Positions 26,351-38,200 of a DNA stretch of 64,000 nt are shown here, piece after piece. Both the position numbers and the translations under genes were made by a program. The stretch's first letter is position 1. Every line of letters starts with the position of its first letter. Source of the stretch: Liolophura sinensis (taxonomy: Eukaryota; Mollusca; Polyplacophora; Chitonida; Chitonidae); assembly GCF_032854445.1 (NCBI RefSeq), contig NC_088295.1, forward strand, positions 71,142,028 to 71,206,027, in the 5' to 3' direction. A model generated the notes under the pieces. The model made no database searches and was not told the DNA's origin. It was given only the letters and a program-made list of their open reading frames with translations.

Positions 26351-26696
26351 GTTTCTTACAAAACTTTCCGTACAGATATGCACACGACATTGGTGAATGA
26401 GATGCATTCCTAACATATGGCGACATTATTCTGATAGTACGTGTTATAGCACCAATGAGGCAAACTGTGGCAGAATATAATTTCATAATGGACGAGGCTA
26501 ATCTATATTTTAATTCTTACACATTTGGCATACCTTACAAGTGCTTTTGAACAACAAAAAGCTGGTAAAATGATTGTTTGTTGGATGTCAGCCAGATAGA
26601 TCTGTGCTTTCTCGTTCAAATTATTCTTCAGAATAACCGATCCTTCCCAAAGTGAGCAGCAGTCTATCTTTTCCCTTCGCCGTCCCAAACACTTAC

Positions 26697-26787
26697 CTAG
26701 TTTTGGTGCATAGGAGAGAAAAAGCAGGCAGTTAACTTCGCGAATCAAAAGGAATAAATATAAGCCAAAATATTTTCCCTTCCCCAT
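26697..26787 (-). other. Candidate alternative distal first exon of copy B
   Basis: ATG at 26787-26785 opens a hydrophobic leader (MGKGKYFGLYLFLLI...) of 30 codons ending 'cta g' before a good donor 'gtaagtg'. Its phase 1 end would splice directly to exon 2 at 24672, giving a 339-residue product. The equivalent block in copy A has lost its start. It could be an alternative promoter exon or a 5' untranslated exon. Transcript data would be needed to choose. Confidence 0.4.
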
Positions 26788-27491
26788 GCTGATTCGCCAG
26801 CTAGGTCAGCTCGGTGATTTTGGCAAATGTGATAGCTGGCCTAGTTATAGTATGGCATTTCGTGTTGTTAAATCAGTAACAGGTGTCCGATAACACCTCG
26901 CTTCTGGTATACACACTGTATATGTGGCGATTCTATAACAATAAATATAAGTAGCTCTCACATGTAGTTTAAGGGCTGGCTGACTATAGGAACAAATCAG
27001 TCACTGAGGCAGATTTAAAAAAAATAGACAAATAAAAATACAACAACCAGATGATTCAGTTTAAACAATGTATTGAAATAATTCACACACAACTCCCTGA
27101 CTGTTCTGTAACAAGGTAAAGTGATTGTGTACACATCGGATCAGTCCTTCGCTAACTTCCAACCAAATATCCAACGTAGGTAGGTCTATATAACACGCCA
27201 AATATTTTGTACTGTTAGAATAGAACAGGTACGCTCCGACACTAAACTAGAAAAGCTTATTCTTCCGTTCATTTCTGGCACAGTATTTCCAGTAGAGTTT
27301 TCAGCCAGTCTTATCTCTAATAAATCTCTATGAAAAAGTTCATTTGTGAACTAAAACGTTCGAACAATATCAGATATATCTGTGTCAGGAACGGGGCTTA
27401 GATAAAAGTTGATACAGTTTAGGTAAGTGGCGTCGTCCTTCGTCAAAATATAATGAACTCCGCCCAATATCCAGCAAGCAAGCATTATTTT

Positions 27492-27725
27492 AATAATTAT
27501 GACGTCACCCGAGGAATGAATTTTTTGTCGCTGAAGTCGAGCTTTTAGTTTAACCGCTGCAGTTTAACATTATGAATAATGAAAAGTAGTCTAACTTTAT
27601 ATTCTGTGAAAGAATATGTATTTCCAACATATCCACGTAGAGCTTGTGTTATTACGTGTCACTCACTAAAGCCACTTGTGATAGCGAGCATGACTGATTT
27701 TACAGACAACTGAAAATAAACGACT
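27492..27725. repeat. 230-bp block recurring at 63773-64000
   Basis: Aligned landmarks in the same order in both copies: 'taattatgacgtcacc', 'gtttaacattat', 'atatcca/atatcta', 'agagcttgtgtt', 'ttacgt', 'tcactcactaaag', 'gagcatgactgatttta'. The second copy runs off the window end, so the repeated unit is longer than seen. It sits 1.7 kb upstream of the receptor start. Confidence 0.75.
27500..27507. promoter_or_regulatory. Consensus CRE (TGACGTCA)
   Basis: A perfect 8-base palindromic CREB/ATF site lies inside the duplicated block. The second block also keeps it intact, at 63782-63789, although its surroundings have diverged. Function is inferred. Confidence 0.4.
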
Positions 27726-27783
27726 GGCGAAAAGAAATAAACTCTAGAAATATTAGACATGTATCGCTGGATAAACTCCATTA

Positions 27784-28059
27784 TCATTTCACACTGCCGA
27801 CATAAATACTCACGTGTACATGAGACTCTTGTCTCTGTCTGTTCCACCTGCATGAGAGTAACAATATTGTAAGGTAACCATAGTGACCTGTATTAAATTC
27901 TGTATCGCACGGAAATATTTCTACATTGTCCATTGAAGTACAGTACACAGGCAGACTAGCATTTTTGGTGTTAAAGGGAAGTCTGTTTGAGTTATTGCTG
28001 AGCCAGTCAATCAATTGGTCCAGAAGTGAGCTGTTTAATTTTTCTGGTTTAAAATAATT
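27784..28059 (-). other. Orphan minus-strand coding-like stretch
   Basis: An open frame of about 90 codons read from 28059 downward. It includes PEKLNSSLLDQLIDWLSNNS, then NRLPFNTKNASLPVYCTSMD and NVEIFPCDTEFNTGHYG, with several N-glycosylation sequons and spaced cysteines. No start codon or strong acceptor precedes it. In a shifted frame 'atgcag|gtggaac...tgtacac|gtgagt' forms a 38-bp exon-like unit at 27801-27838. No family recognised. It may be a relic exon of a membrane-protein gene. Confidence 0.2.
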
Positions 28060-28071
28060 CAGACATTAATC

Positions 28072-28554
28072 TGTAGCGGGATCAATACATACCAGCGTGT
28101 GTTTGTAACTGACAATAAACAATGACGGAATGTAGCGGAATCAATACGTACCAGGGTATGTTTATAACCCGACAATAAACAGTAACGGAATGTAGCGAAA
28201 TCAATACATACCAGGGTGTGTTTGTAACCGACAATAAACAGTAACGGAATGTAGCGGGATCAATACATACCAACGTGTGTTTGTAACTGACAATAAACAA
28301 TGACGGAATGTAGCGGGATCAATACATACCAGCGTGTGTTTGTAACTGACAATAAACAATAACGGAATGTAGCGGAATCAATACGTCCCAGGGTGTGTTT
28401 GTAACCGACAATAAACAATAACGGGATGTAGCGGGATCAATACACACCAGGGTGTGTTTGTAACCCAAAAATAAACAATAACGGAATGTAGCGGGATCAA
28501 TACACACCACAGTGCGTTTGCATCCCGACAATAAACAATAACGGAATGTAGCGG
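28072..28554. repeat. 59/60-bp minisatellite, eight copies
   Basis: Unit 'tgtagcgggatcaatacata...gtttgtaac...gacaataaacaatgacggaa' starts at 28072, 28131, 28191, 28250, 28309, 28368, 28427, 28487 and (partial) 28547. Units differ at a few positions each, for example rgg/gaa after 'tgtagc'. There are no unique spacers. It lies 0.7 kb upstream of the receptor start. Confidence 0.95.
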
Positions 28555-29149
28555 TACGTCATGCACCAAGAATAAATGTAGTTGAACATTTAACGTGGGT
28601 AATTCCATGAAGCTATTGTCAGATAAGTCTTGGGATCGAAACAGATATTTGTTTAAGTGAGAAGTTCAGTTGCGAGATACAGTTATTTGTTGTTGCTATT
28701 GTTTTTTCCTTTAGGTTTGTGCTAAGCGTAAATTTCAACGCTATTACATTCAAACTGTCGCTGCATTTATGGTGCTAATACTGATATATTATACCAAAGA
28801 CGCCCTATATTACACATCACCTGGTCATAATGCAATGCCACCGGCCGACTATTTCTTCATCTTGTTAAAAATATGCCTTTGAGAACATTACTGTAAGTAG
28901 CAAAACAATGAACACTGATAGGTACAAATAACCGGACACAAGATAACGACTTTGTAACAAATAGGGAAGTAGATGTAACAGAAAATAGCATGCCCGAACA
29001 GGGCGGCCTATCCTTCCCTGGCTGTTCCGTTAACCAGCCATACACAGTTATCATAGGCCCTTTGATACAAGGGAGGTTATCGGTCGCCTCTAATCAGCGT
29101 CACATGCATTGTTTTACTGGGCTGACTGCAGACACTCCACCGTCACAAC

Positions 29150-29230
29150 CAGTTGACGCTCGGACAATAGGCATCTGGGGTGAGCGTCGGACTATAAGTG
29201 TTTGAGTGTGGGCGAGCAGCGCTTCGTAGT
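29150..29230 (+). promoter_or_regulatory. Possible core promoter of the receptor gene
   Basis: A TATA-like 'ctataagt' at 29192-29199 lies 32 bases before the start ATG, in a locally GC-richer segment. If used, the 5' untranslated leader would be only a few bases long, so an upstream start site is equally possible. Confidence 0.25.
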
Positions 29231-29285
29231 ATGGATTCTGTAAGATGGCTTGCTGTCACACTTGCTGCCTTGGGCATTCAAATGG
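29231..29285 (+). other. Exon 1: signal peptide
   Basis: Encodes MDSVRWLAVTLAALGIQM plus the first base of an Ala codon, before donor 'gtaagt'. A positively charged residue is followed by a hydrophobic core, as in a cleavable signal. Exon 2 follows after a 3.0-kb intron, in which I found no ricin-type or fibronectin II exon. Confidence 0.8.
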
Positions 29286-32200
29286 GTAAGTCTAACTGAA
29301 CATCGTTAAGTAATAATAAATATATAGTCGTTTTTTCCCCTTCCTTTTAATTTCAGTTTTTCACGTGAGCAGTTCATTCTGAAAATGACTTTTCCTGTAT
29401 GCGTAATTGTTTATCTAAGGTCTCACATACATGTATGTTGCAGACTGTTATTCTCTGTAAAGCAGTCGATAGCCCTCTACATTAAAAGTATGCCAGTTGC
29501 ACCACACGCCCCTTCCGGAAAACATGTTGTGGCCACCATATTGCGTGCTACTTGGGCTACTCTACACTCTAACACACAGTCAGCATATCACAAACATCCT
29601 GTCTGAGATAACTTTAAACATCTAAGCTTACAAATAGCAAGCTTACATCACATAATCCTTCAAATTTCAGGTATCAAGAAAAAAAATCTTTACCAACTTG
29701 CTGTCATGTTGTTGAAAATAAGCTATAGAGAATCAGTTATGAAGATGACGGTCTAACATTAATACTTGCTGCTTTCTCTTCTCTCTAATTCTCGTTCCGC
29801 TGTTGATCTGTTACGTACTGTGATTTTGGCGTACACTGTACCAAGAAGTTTGCAAATAAGAATGTTCAATATTAATGCAACTTAATTGAGAGAATCCTTA
29901 ATCTTGCTGTGTCAACAGTTAGTCCCCCGTCTATAATTTCAATAGGAGTAAGGATTAAACATGTAATGGTATATGGGAATTTTTTGGCGATGGAGACAAA
30001 TCAAGCTCTTTTGGAAAACTGAACTGATTTGTTCATGCAAACTATTTGTTTATGTAAAGGTTATTTGTTCATGTAAGGTTGATGGGTACCGTTAAACTTT
30101 TCTTCATGTTTCCACGTAATGCATTTGTCTGGTTTACCGTGTTTACACATGACTCACATTAAAGTCTCTATGCCTGTGCAGTTTCTAAATGGTTAACTGT
30201 CGGTGTCTCCGTACCACATGTGCTCTATATAGACAGCTTCAGTAGAGCACTTGGGTATGTTATAGTGTTATGCGAATGTATCACGTGGTTTGCATCACGC
30301 TTCGTTTCAAGACTTACGCTGCAAATTACAAATCTGTGTACATGATACACGGACTATGATCAACGAAGCTCCAAATGAGTGCGACTTTAATTTCTCGTTA
30401 CTATCATGTCGATTTAACGTTAAGCATGGATTATGATTACATCTAACACACTTAGCCAACTCTCGGATGTAGCCAGAGGTCTTTTGCCAAAGCATAGCTT
30501 TCTACTGGGATATAATAAAAGAAAATAGTTTTCAATGTTCATAAAACGGACTGCAACGAATATGCAAACTTTACACCATAAAGGGCACTCTTTTCCATGA
30601 CAAAGAAGAATGCAAAGAAAATCTAGCGATCTTCATTAGGATGAAGTTTTTTACAGTTTATTCAGCACGTCTTTTCTACATTTCGTGGTCGTCATGATAT
30701 CGTAAGCATTATCCACTCGTTTTACGTGGATTTACTACTGTGTTTCGTCGTACTCAGTGTTTGAATCTTATCCTCCGCGTAATGTAGAGCTGATCTAGCA
30801 ATGGCTACCCAGCTTGGGCGACATGACTTTTCTTTTTCGTTTGCAACATACCGTATACTTATGGGAATAGGATATGTCTGAATAGGCTACTCCAACTACA
30901 TTCCAATGACAATACGAAGTCAAATCTGTTTTTAACCCTTGTACAAGAGAGTATGCAAAACTGCTGTTACCAGGTGCTGTGCTATCACTGAAGTGCTCAC
31001 GATAACATTTGTTATGGTCGTATCTGTGGTGTTTTTTTATCAGTGTGTTGTGTATTTGTGATAACATGTATGTAACTGGTATGACCTAGCCGCCTTGTAA
31101 TGTAAAGTACTGGCATTGTTTCTCTGAAGTGGCTGAGTGGGTTATCATGCCCTGGGCTAGAGTCTCGTGGTACACCCGGTACGGTCATTCATACAGATCC
31201 TCACCCCTTTCCCTTCCCTCCCCCCACTTAGCAAACCACAAACCAGATAGCTCGAGGGTAACACACCACCTCATACTATGACAAGTCCGATCATGAGAAC
31301 TTGTACCTTTCTATAACAAAAGGTGGTGCATTTGTTAATGTATGAGGAATAAGCATTCCACGTGTTAATTTTGTGGAGAACATATTCCACTTTACAAAAA
31401 CTCTGCGTAGTCACATAACTTTTTACTTAACATCGCCATGCTCTGTACGAATAGTTGTTTCTCTCCTGATCGCCGTTACTATTACTGCAGTGTAAACGTT
31501 GATAACTTTTTATCAGCAAACAAGTGCCTCGAGCATGCTATCATTTGATTAACAAACCCGTGTAAAGAGATTACTGAAACTTAATTCTAATAACTCCCAT
31601 AATCTGATTATGGTGATACGTGTTTGATTTCCAAATCGTGCCTCCTGCAGTTAAAGATAAACGATACACAAAAATGAGGACAGACCACTGACATGACAAA
31701 TTACATGATGGGTTATCACTATCGATAACTTTGGATATTGGAAAGGTGATGAAAGTTATTTTCACTTTTATTGCCAACGTTGGATGAAATTCTTCTGACA
31801 TTTATTAATGTAATATCTGATAATGCAGAAAACAGATCTATTGCAACATTAAATGGAGTATTTACGATGAAAACAGTGTTTAACGTTACGGATACTCAAG
31901 CTAGGTAAAAAAACCCACATGCAAAATTCAAACATTTTTGCATTGAAAAAAAATAATGAAGGTAGTTTCGTATATAGTTTTAGACGGTTTTTTCTGCTGA
32001 TGCTTACATAGTTTTAGGCATTCTTTCATTTTAGGGATATTAAACGGCATAATCTACAGTACATACCGTACACCTACGTGTTTAATATTATTCGCCTGTG
32101 CTACTGGAATTTTTTAATATCCTTTAAATAATATGTGTCAACCTGTGTCTAGGTTTTATATAATAATAACAGAATAAAATGCTTCTGCATATCAAACTGG

Positions 32201-35200
32201 ATTGCACATACCATTGATCTTTGTTACTATGTGTTATGTAAAGCAGAGAAATCAGAAATGACAAATTACTCCTTGAAAAGTTGTGGTGAGTATGTTGTAC
32301 TGTCTTTTGTGTATCAGCACGATCTCATGTGTGCCCGCCTGGCTGGTGGGACTGGCCGTCAGGAACAAGCTGTTATAAGATCACCACGTCAACGATGTCA
32401 AAATCCTGGACAGACGCCCGCCTTTCATGTCAAGCTTACCAAGGTGACCTCGTCGTTATCAACTCTGCGGCTGAGCAGGTGAGGTCAAAGCAACAAGACA
32501 TGCAATAGTCCCGTAAAACCTTGTATTTTTTTGCGGCACCTGGCCCTCAGTGGAGATTTTCAATTTTCAATTTACAAGCTGACGTTCTGTTCCCCTGAGC
32601 AGACCATAAATCTACAAACATCACTTTCAGTTAGCCTATTGTTGTTTCCTGTGAGACATTACTGATAAAATTTCGGAGCACCCAAGCTTGGTGGATGGTG
32701 TTAACAGGCATAACCTGTCAATAGCGTCAGGACTCTGGAGGTACCAACTTAGCAACAGTGACGCAGACTAGATTCCATGCGTGTGTGGTGCGACCAAGAT
32801 TCAACTAATACATGGAAAGATATCTGACAGTAGCCTCAAAGCCTGTCTTACTATTGACACCCAACAAATAGCAGAAAGTACAGAAAGCCAGATAAAACAT
32901 ACATAAAATAGTGCTGAAAATATAGCTGAAACTGCATTCCCGATTACAGCATCATACACTGCCATGACACAAGTGAACTCTGATCATCCGTTTTTAATAC
33001 GGCTTGCGAATGGGCGTTTACGGCCATGTATTAATTTGTTTAAATGATCATTTTGATCAACTGATTTTCTTTGGTGTATTTGCAAATTTTACCAAAATAT
33101 TTTCGGATGTCGGATATCTCGAGACAGACACGTTCCTACGGGACTAAACAATGGGTCCATCACCACTTTGTTGTTGGACTGAATATTTATTTTAACGACG
33201 TCTATCTTCATTTAAATTTCCTCAAATTCTCACTGATAAACACAAGAAGGATATCACATACCATGATGGTAACACGATGAACAATAAATGAGAAGTCTTT
33301 GAGCTCCTACCCATGCCTATAATGAAACAGATCAGCTGTGGTGACGTGTTCAAACGTTATCCAGTATTAAACCAAAAAATCATCCATAACACATTTGCGA
33401 AGGCCTTAGCTGATAGCGGCCTACATGATTTGTATCAGTACCTCTTGTTTGATAACCACCCAAGCATACATGTACGAAAGATGGTACGTTTTCGACATTA
33501 AAATTATGTATTCTTTTTCTACAATAAAACATAAATTACTCTCAGAATGTCGTTATTTTCCTGTGGCGAAGACGTTTTTATATGCAAACAATTAAATAGT
33601 TGCTGTACTATTAGGTTTCCGTGCTGAGGTCACATTTCCTTTGCACCTAGACTGAAATTAACTAAACCTGTGCTTTACTGTATTACAGTCTTGGTTAAGG
33701 ACTCAGTTTCGCCTGATGTCTATGGCAGACCCGGACCTTGCCCAATGGTGGGGCGGAGCTACAAACTTGAACGAAAGGAACCAGTGGACCTGGATAGATG
33801 GGTCAGTGGCGTCTAGCCAAGCAAGGTTAGTCCTGATTGTAAGACTTAAGGCTTGCTGAAAACATCATTGAAAGTCACGCTTTTCACAAGGAGACAGTAC
33901 TATTATTTAGAAGCAAGGTCAATGTACATACACCAAAAATTAGTGAAAACATTATTTCTATTCCACCGTACACGAAAACACATAACACACAGTTTAATCG
34001 AATATTTCAATTTCTGGCGATCCTCGGTTAAATTGTTGCCATTGTTGAAACTGAAATATTGGAGTTGCTTAGTTTATTCGTAAGCTGTTTTTAAATTTTA
34101 GCTGCACATAATCGTGTGAAGTTTACTATTAATTATTGCTCATTCTATTTACATGTATTTCAGTCCTTGGCAGAAAGGCCAACCTGATAACCATAAAGGC
34201 AGCGAGCACTGTGTTTACGTGAAAGATGGAGGATTGAACGATGAAGATTGTGCTGTGACTATGCCCTACGTCTGTGAACGTTGGAAAAGTAGGTCGTTTA
34301 ATTAGGTCAAAGCAAAGCAAAACATGCATTGATACCATATTCTGCTGAGAGCTGTTTGATGAACATATTTGACTTAAACAAACGTATTTGTCCACAGTTT
34401 CGTAATTAATTGCTTTCTTGCTTCGTTTTTGAGAAAAATGAGAATATATTCTTCTGTCTGTACAGACGTGACCTTGAAATGTGACATTGACAGTGGTTGG
34501 GAAAACTATCACAACTACTGCTACAAATTCTTCACAACGAAGAGGAGTTGGAGAGAAGCTCAGTAAGTAACTTCCTCAGACTGGGTGACACGGTATCTAC
34601 ATATATATATAGGCTTTCCTCGATTTATAACTTTGAAAATATCTTAGAGCAAATCAAGTACTTACTTAAAATACGCTATATATGTGTGTAAATAAGTACA
34701 GTTTTTAGTTCGATTGACGTTACTCTTAGCCCTTCTCTTAGTGAAATGGTTACGTTCACTGAGAAAAAAAACATTAAATGGTATAATACAGATAGGTTTA
34801 TCACTGAAATACAGCTTTAAATAGGAGTGACAATAGCTTCGTTTTACGTTGAATATTCCAAATGCATGCCAATGTCATTTATTAAAGTTTTATGATGATT
34901 AACACCATATGTAATAGGAACTCACAGTTGTATCTTTATTAATACCTTTATCCTTTGCCGTTGAATGTTACAGCGATGTGTGTGATAACGAAGGTGGTCG
35001 TTTAGCTACAGTTTTACTGGATTCTATAGAGCGCCATGTCATCGACTCTGTTAACAACAAACAGCAGAACGCTTGGATAGGCCTGCGATCAGTACCTTCA
35101 GTAAGGAAGAATAATCCATCAACTGTGACGTGTATTTTATATAGTTTTGGGTGATACAGCCTGGACATTTAAATTAGCGCCGGTCTTTCGCAAACCATAT

Positions 35201-38200
35201 ATCTGTAATACGCCTCCCAATTAACAGACAGTCGATTTATCTACCACAAAACAATACATCTCCTATTCAACATCACTCTGTTGATTAAAGTATGCTTTAC
35301 ATGGTAATAACTGTTTCACTTCTATTGCAGGATGCAGGGCCAATGTGGCGATGGACTTACTTGAACATTCCGCTTAGGAATGGTTACTGGGCGGTCGAGG
35401 AAGCCTCAGTGATACAGAAGTAAGCAACATCTCATATGCAATCTTTACCCTTTATTCCTCGTTATCCATGATACAACTGCAGTGATCTAACTTTCTGTCA
35501 CTAAAAACGTCAAACAAAATACAGAAACTTAAGCTGATGATCACAACTTGACTGATCGGCTTATGGCGCCAAAGCGTCAATTAATCATCAATCAAATATA
35601 CAGGTGAAGGTATGGAAATGAACTTGCAGCCTGGTAAAATAGAGTCGTTGATTTCTGTTGTATTTAGGATTATGATCAACCCAACTTGCTATACATTTAT
35701 CTGCATAATCCATCACTATATGGTAACATCTTCAGTAATTTATTTCAATAAATTTTTTTTGCCCAAACCTACACTGATATTTATAACGCTAAGGCAATAT
35801 AAATGCTATCACAGCAAACATTAAATGAGCTTATTCAGTAAGGTGTGAATTGTCCTCAGAGTCAACAATCCCACAAAGAACGAATCGCGCAATACTTACC
35901 CAACATTATGTTGTTTAACCCCTATTTATCAGCTTCCTGCTGCGTATTCTTTACATCAATTGCTATGGTATCACAACCTATAGAATATACCACTGCTTTC
36001 TGGCCAGTTGTGATCTTTCGGAGACTCTGAACAAATGGAATTTACATCAATTTGATATGATGAATCACTCTTTACACATGTCCACATGTTCTTATGTGCA
36101 CATGATTAATTTTCAGTTGCTGCTGTCGTTGTATGGCGTTGATGATCTACTGGATATCTGAGAATTTATGAACTGTACATTTTAGGAATTGTCACTGTTG
36201 CATGTTTTTACATGTTCTGTGATGAGGATTTGAAATATCTCAATCTTTTTCCTTCAGAGATTCAGAGAACAGCAGTTGTGCTGAGGTCGTGGCGGGCAAA
36301 AGATTGAATACGCTTAAAGCCTGGAACAACGCGGACTGCTCTCAGCGTAAAGCCCACATTTGTGAAAAGCCAGAAGGTAAAATTCTAAAGTTTGTGGTCT
36401 TTTTCGGTTTTATTGGGAGACCATAGGCCCACCTAGATTATAAGTCCTCTTAATGAACCATAATGACGGCACAAGATGGCCAACGCACGGAAGTGAAACA
36501 CTCGCTTAATTTTTTCATATTGAATTATTCCCATTTCAGATAAACACTAACGAAAAATTCATTTCAGTTGTTTGAAGACATCAATGTCGTTTCAGTAAAA
36601 ACTGATGACTGGCAAGATATTTCTCAGTTTAAACAAGTACAACATGAAGGGGGTTATATTGGTACAAGTAATCATATTCAACTCCACATCACACAGTATA
36701 GTATCTCATGACCTCAGCGAATGCGTGTAGGCATTTTTCATTGGCTCATTCAATGTCGGCGTCTTTGTGTGATAACAGGTGTCTGCGCTGAAGGATGGAT
36801 CCAGTACCAGAGCAAGTGTTACGAGATCCAAATTGCCCACCGACTCACCTGGTCCCAGGCCTATGACTACTGTAGAGCTCACGGAACGAATGGCTCTCTG
36901 GTTGAGATTAACAGGTCACAGTAATAACTATTATCTCAGGCACAAAAGAATTCATTTTCCAATTTCGCCTGCATTGCTTAGTTATTTGGCACTAGATGCA
37001 GAGCGAATTTTTCGTTTAACACACATGTATGCGCTTTCTAGTGAAGAAGAGCGATGGTTAACTACTGACACTCCGGGTGAATCGTCTTCTGAACCTCCCT
37101 TGTATAGGGGAAAATGTCTTCAGTATTAGAACAGATTACGTAGAGGTGTCTGTTTGATTTTTTTTTTGAGACAAATAAAATAAAGCCTGCCTGTTTCATC
37201 TGTGTTGTTATTTTAGCCCACTGGAACAAAGTTTCATGAACAAACTACTGAATGAGCTAAAGGAGAGTGGAGTTCGTCAGATGTGGATAGGTTTAATGGG
37301 TAAGCTATATTCTTCATTCGGATGCCATAAATATCAAGTTGTAAACAGCTAGCGGGTGCTCAATTCCACTAAAATAAGCCAGATCGGAATGTCTGATAGA
37401 TCAGATGTGGATAGGTTTAATGGGTAAGCTATATTCTTCATTCGGATGCCATAAATGTCAAGTTGTAAACAGCTAGAGAGTGTGCAGTTGCACTAGAATA
37501 AGCCAGATCGGAGTGTCTGATAGATCAGATGTGGATAGGTTTAATAGGTAAGCTATATTCTTCATTCGGATGCCATAAATGTCAAGTTGTAAACAGCTAG
37601 AGAGTGTGCAGTTGCACTAGAATAAGCCAGATCGGAGTGTCTGATAGATCAGATGTGGATAGTTTTAATGGGTAAGCTATATTCTCCATTCGGATGCCAT
37701 AAACATCAAGTTGTAAACAGCTAGAGAGTGCCCAATTGCACTAGAATAAGCCAGATCGGAGTGTCTGATAGATCGGATGTGGATAGGTTTAATGGGTAAG
37801 CTATATTCTTCATTCGGATGCCATAAACATCAAATTGTAAACAGCTAGAGAGTGCTCAATTGCACTAGAATAAGCCAGATCGGAGTGTCAAGTGCGAAGG
37901 ACATATCCAGGCCTTACGATGGATAAGCAACCATTGTAACATTGACAGTCCCACATATTTCAGCAAGTTTCTTTTCTGCTCTGGATTCACGATTCTTTCT
38001 GGGCATGCATACTGTTGCGCCGTCACACCGGTCTGACTTATTCTCCCTTTACAATATCTCTGAGGAGAGAGTTCACTTGGTTCTCACAAGAGGGAATCCC
38101 TACAAGTTACAATTCCGCGTTTCTTGTTTTCTTACACGCCAGATTTTTTTTGTTAAAACAAAAATCCGTTCAATCCTAGGAAGTACAAGTGAATGCAGGT

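Larger units (their letters stand above)
26788..29230. other. Upstream region of the receptor gene
   Basis: Lies between depolymerase copy B and the lectin-receptor gene, which are transcribed divergently. It contains a 230-bp block repeated at the right window edge, a consensus CRE, an orphan minus-strand open stretch at 27.78-28.06 kb, a 59-bp minisatellite and, in the last 250 bases, a GC-richer promoter-like segment. Confidence 0.5.

Noticed and set aside
26697-26787. Distal exon as the only true start of the depolymerases
   Set aside because: The aligned block in copy A lacks a start and contains a stop, whereas the proximal leader exon is intact in both copies with the same length, donor and phase.
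28072-28554. CRISPR-like regular repeat pattern
   Set aside because: Units are contiguous and 59-60 bp long with no unique spacers, in an intron-bearing animal sequence. It is a minisatellite.
28082-28608. Repetitive 20-residue protein frames on the minus strand over the minisatellite
   Set aside because: The 59/60-bp period shifts frame between units and no splice or start context exists. The frames are by-products of the repeat.
31125-31260. tRNA gene or SINE head suggested by 'aagtggctgagtgggtta'
   Set aside because: An A-box-like string is present, but no cloverleaf can be drawn, the B box is poor and no SINE tail follows.
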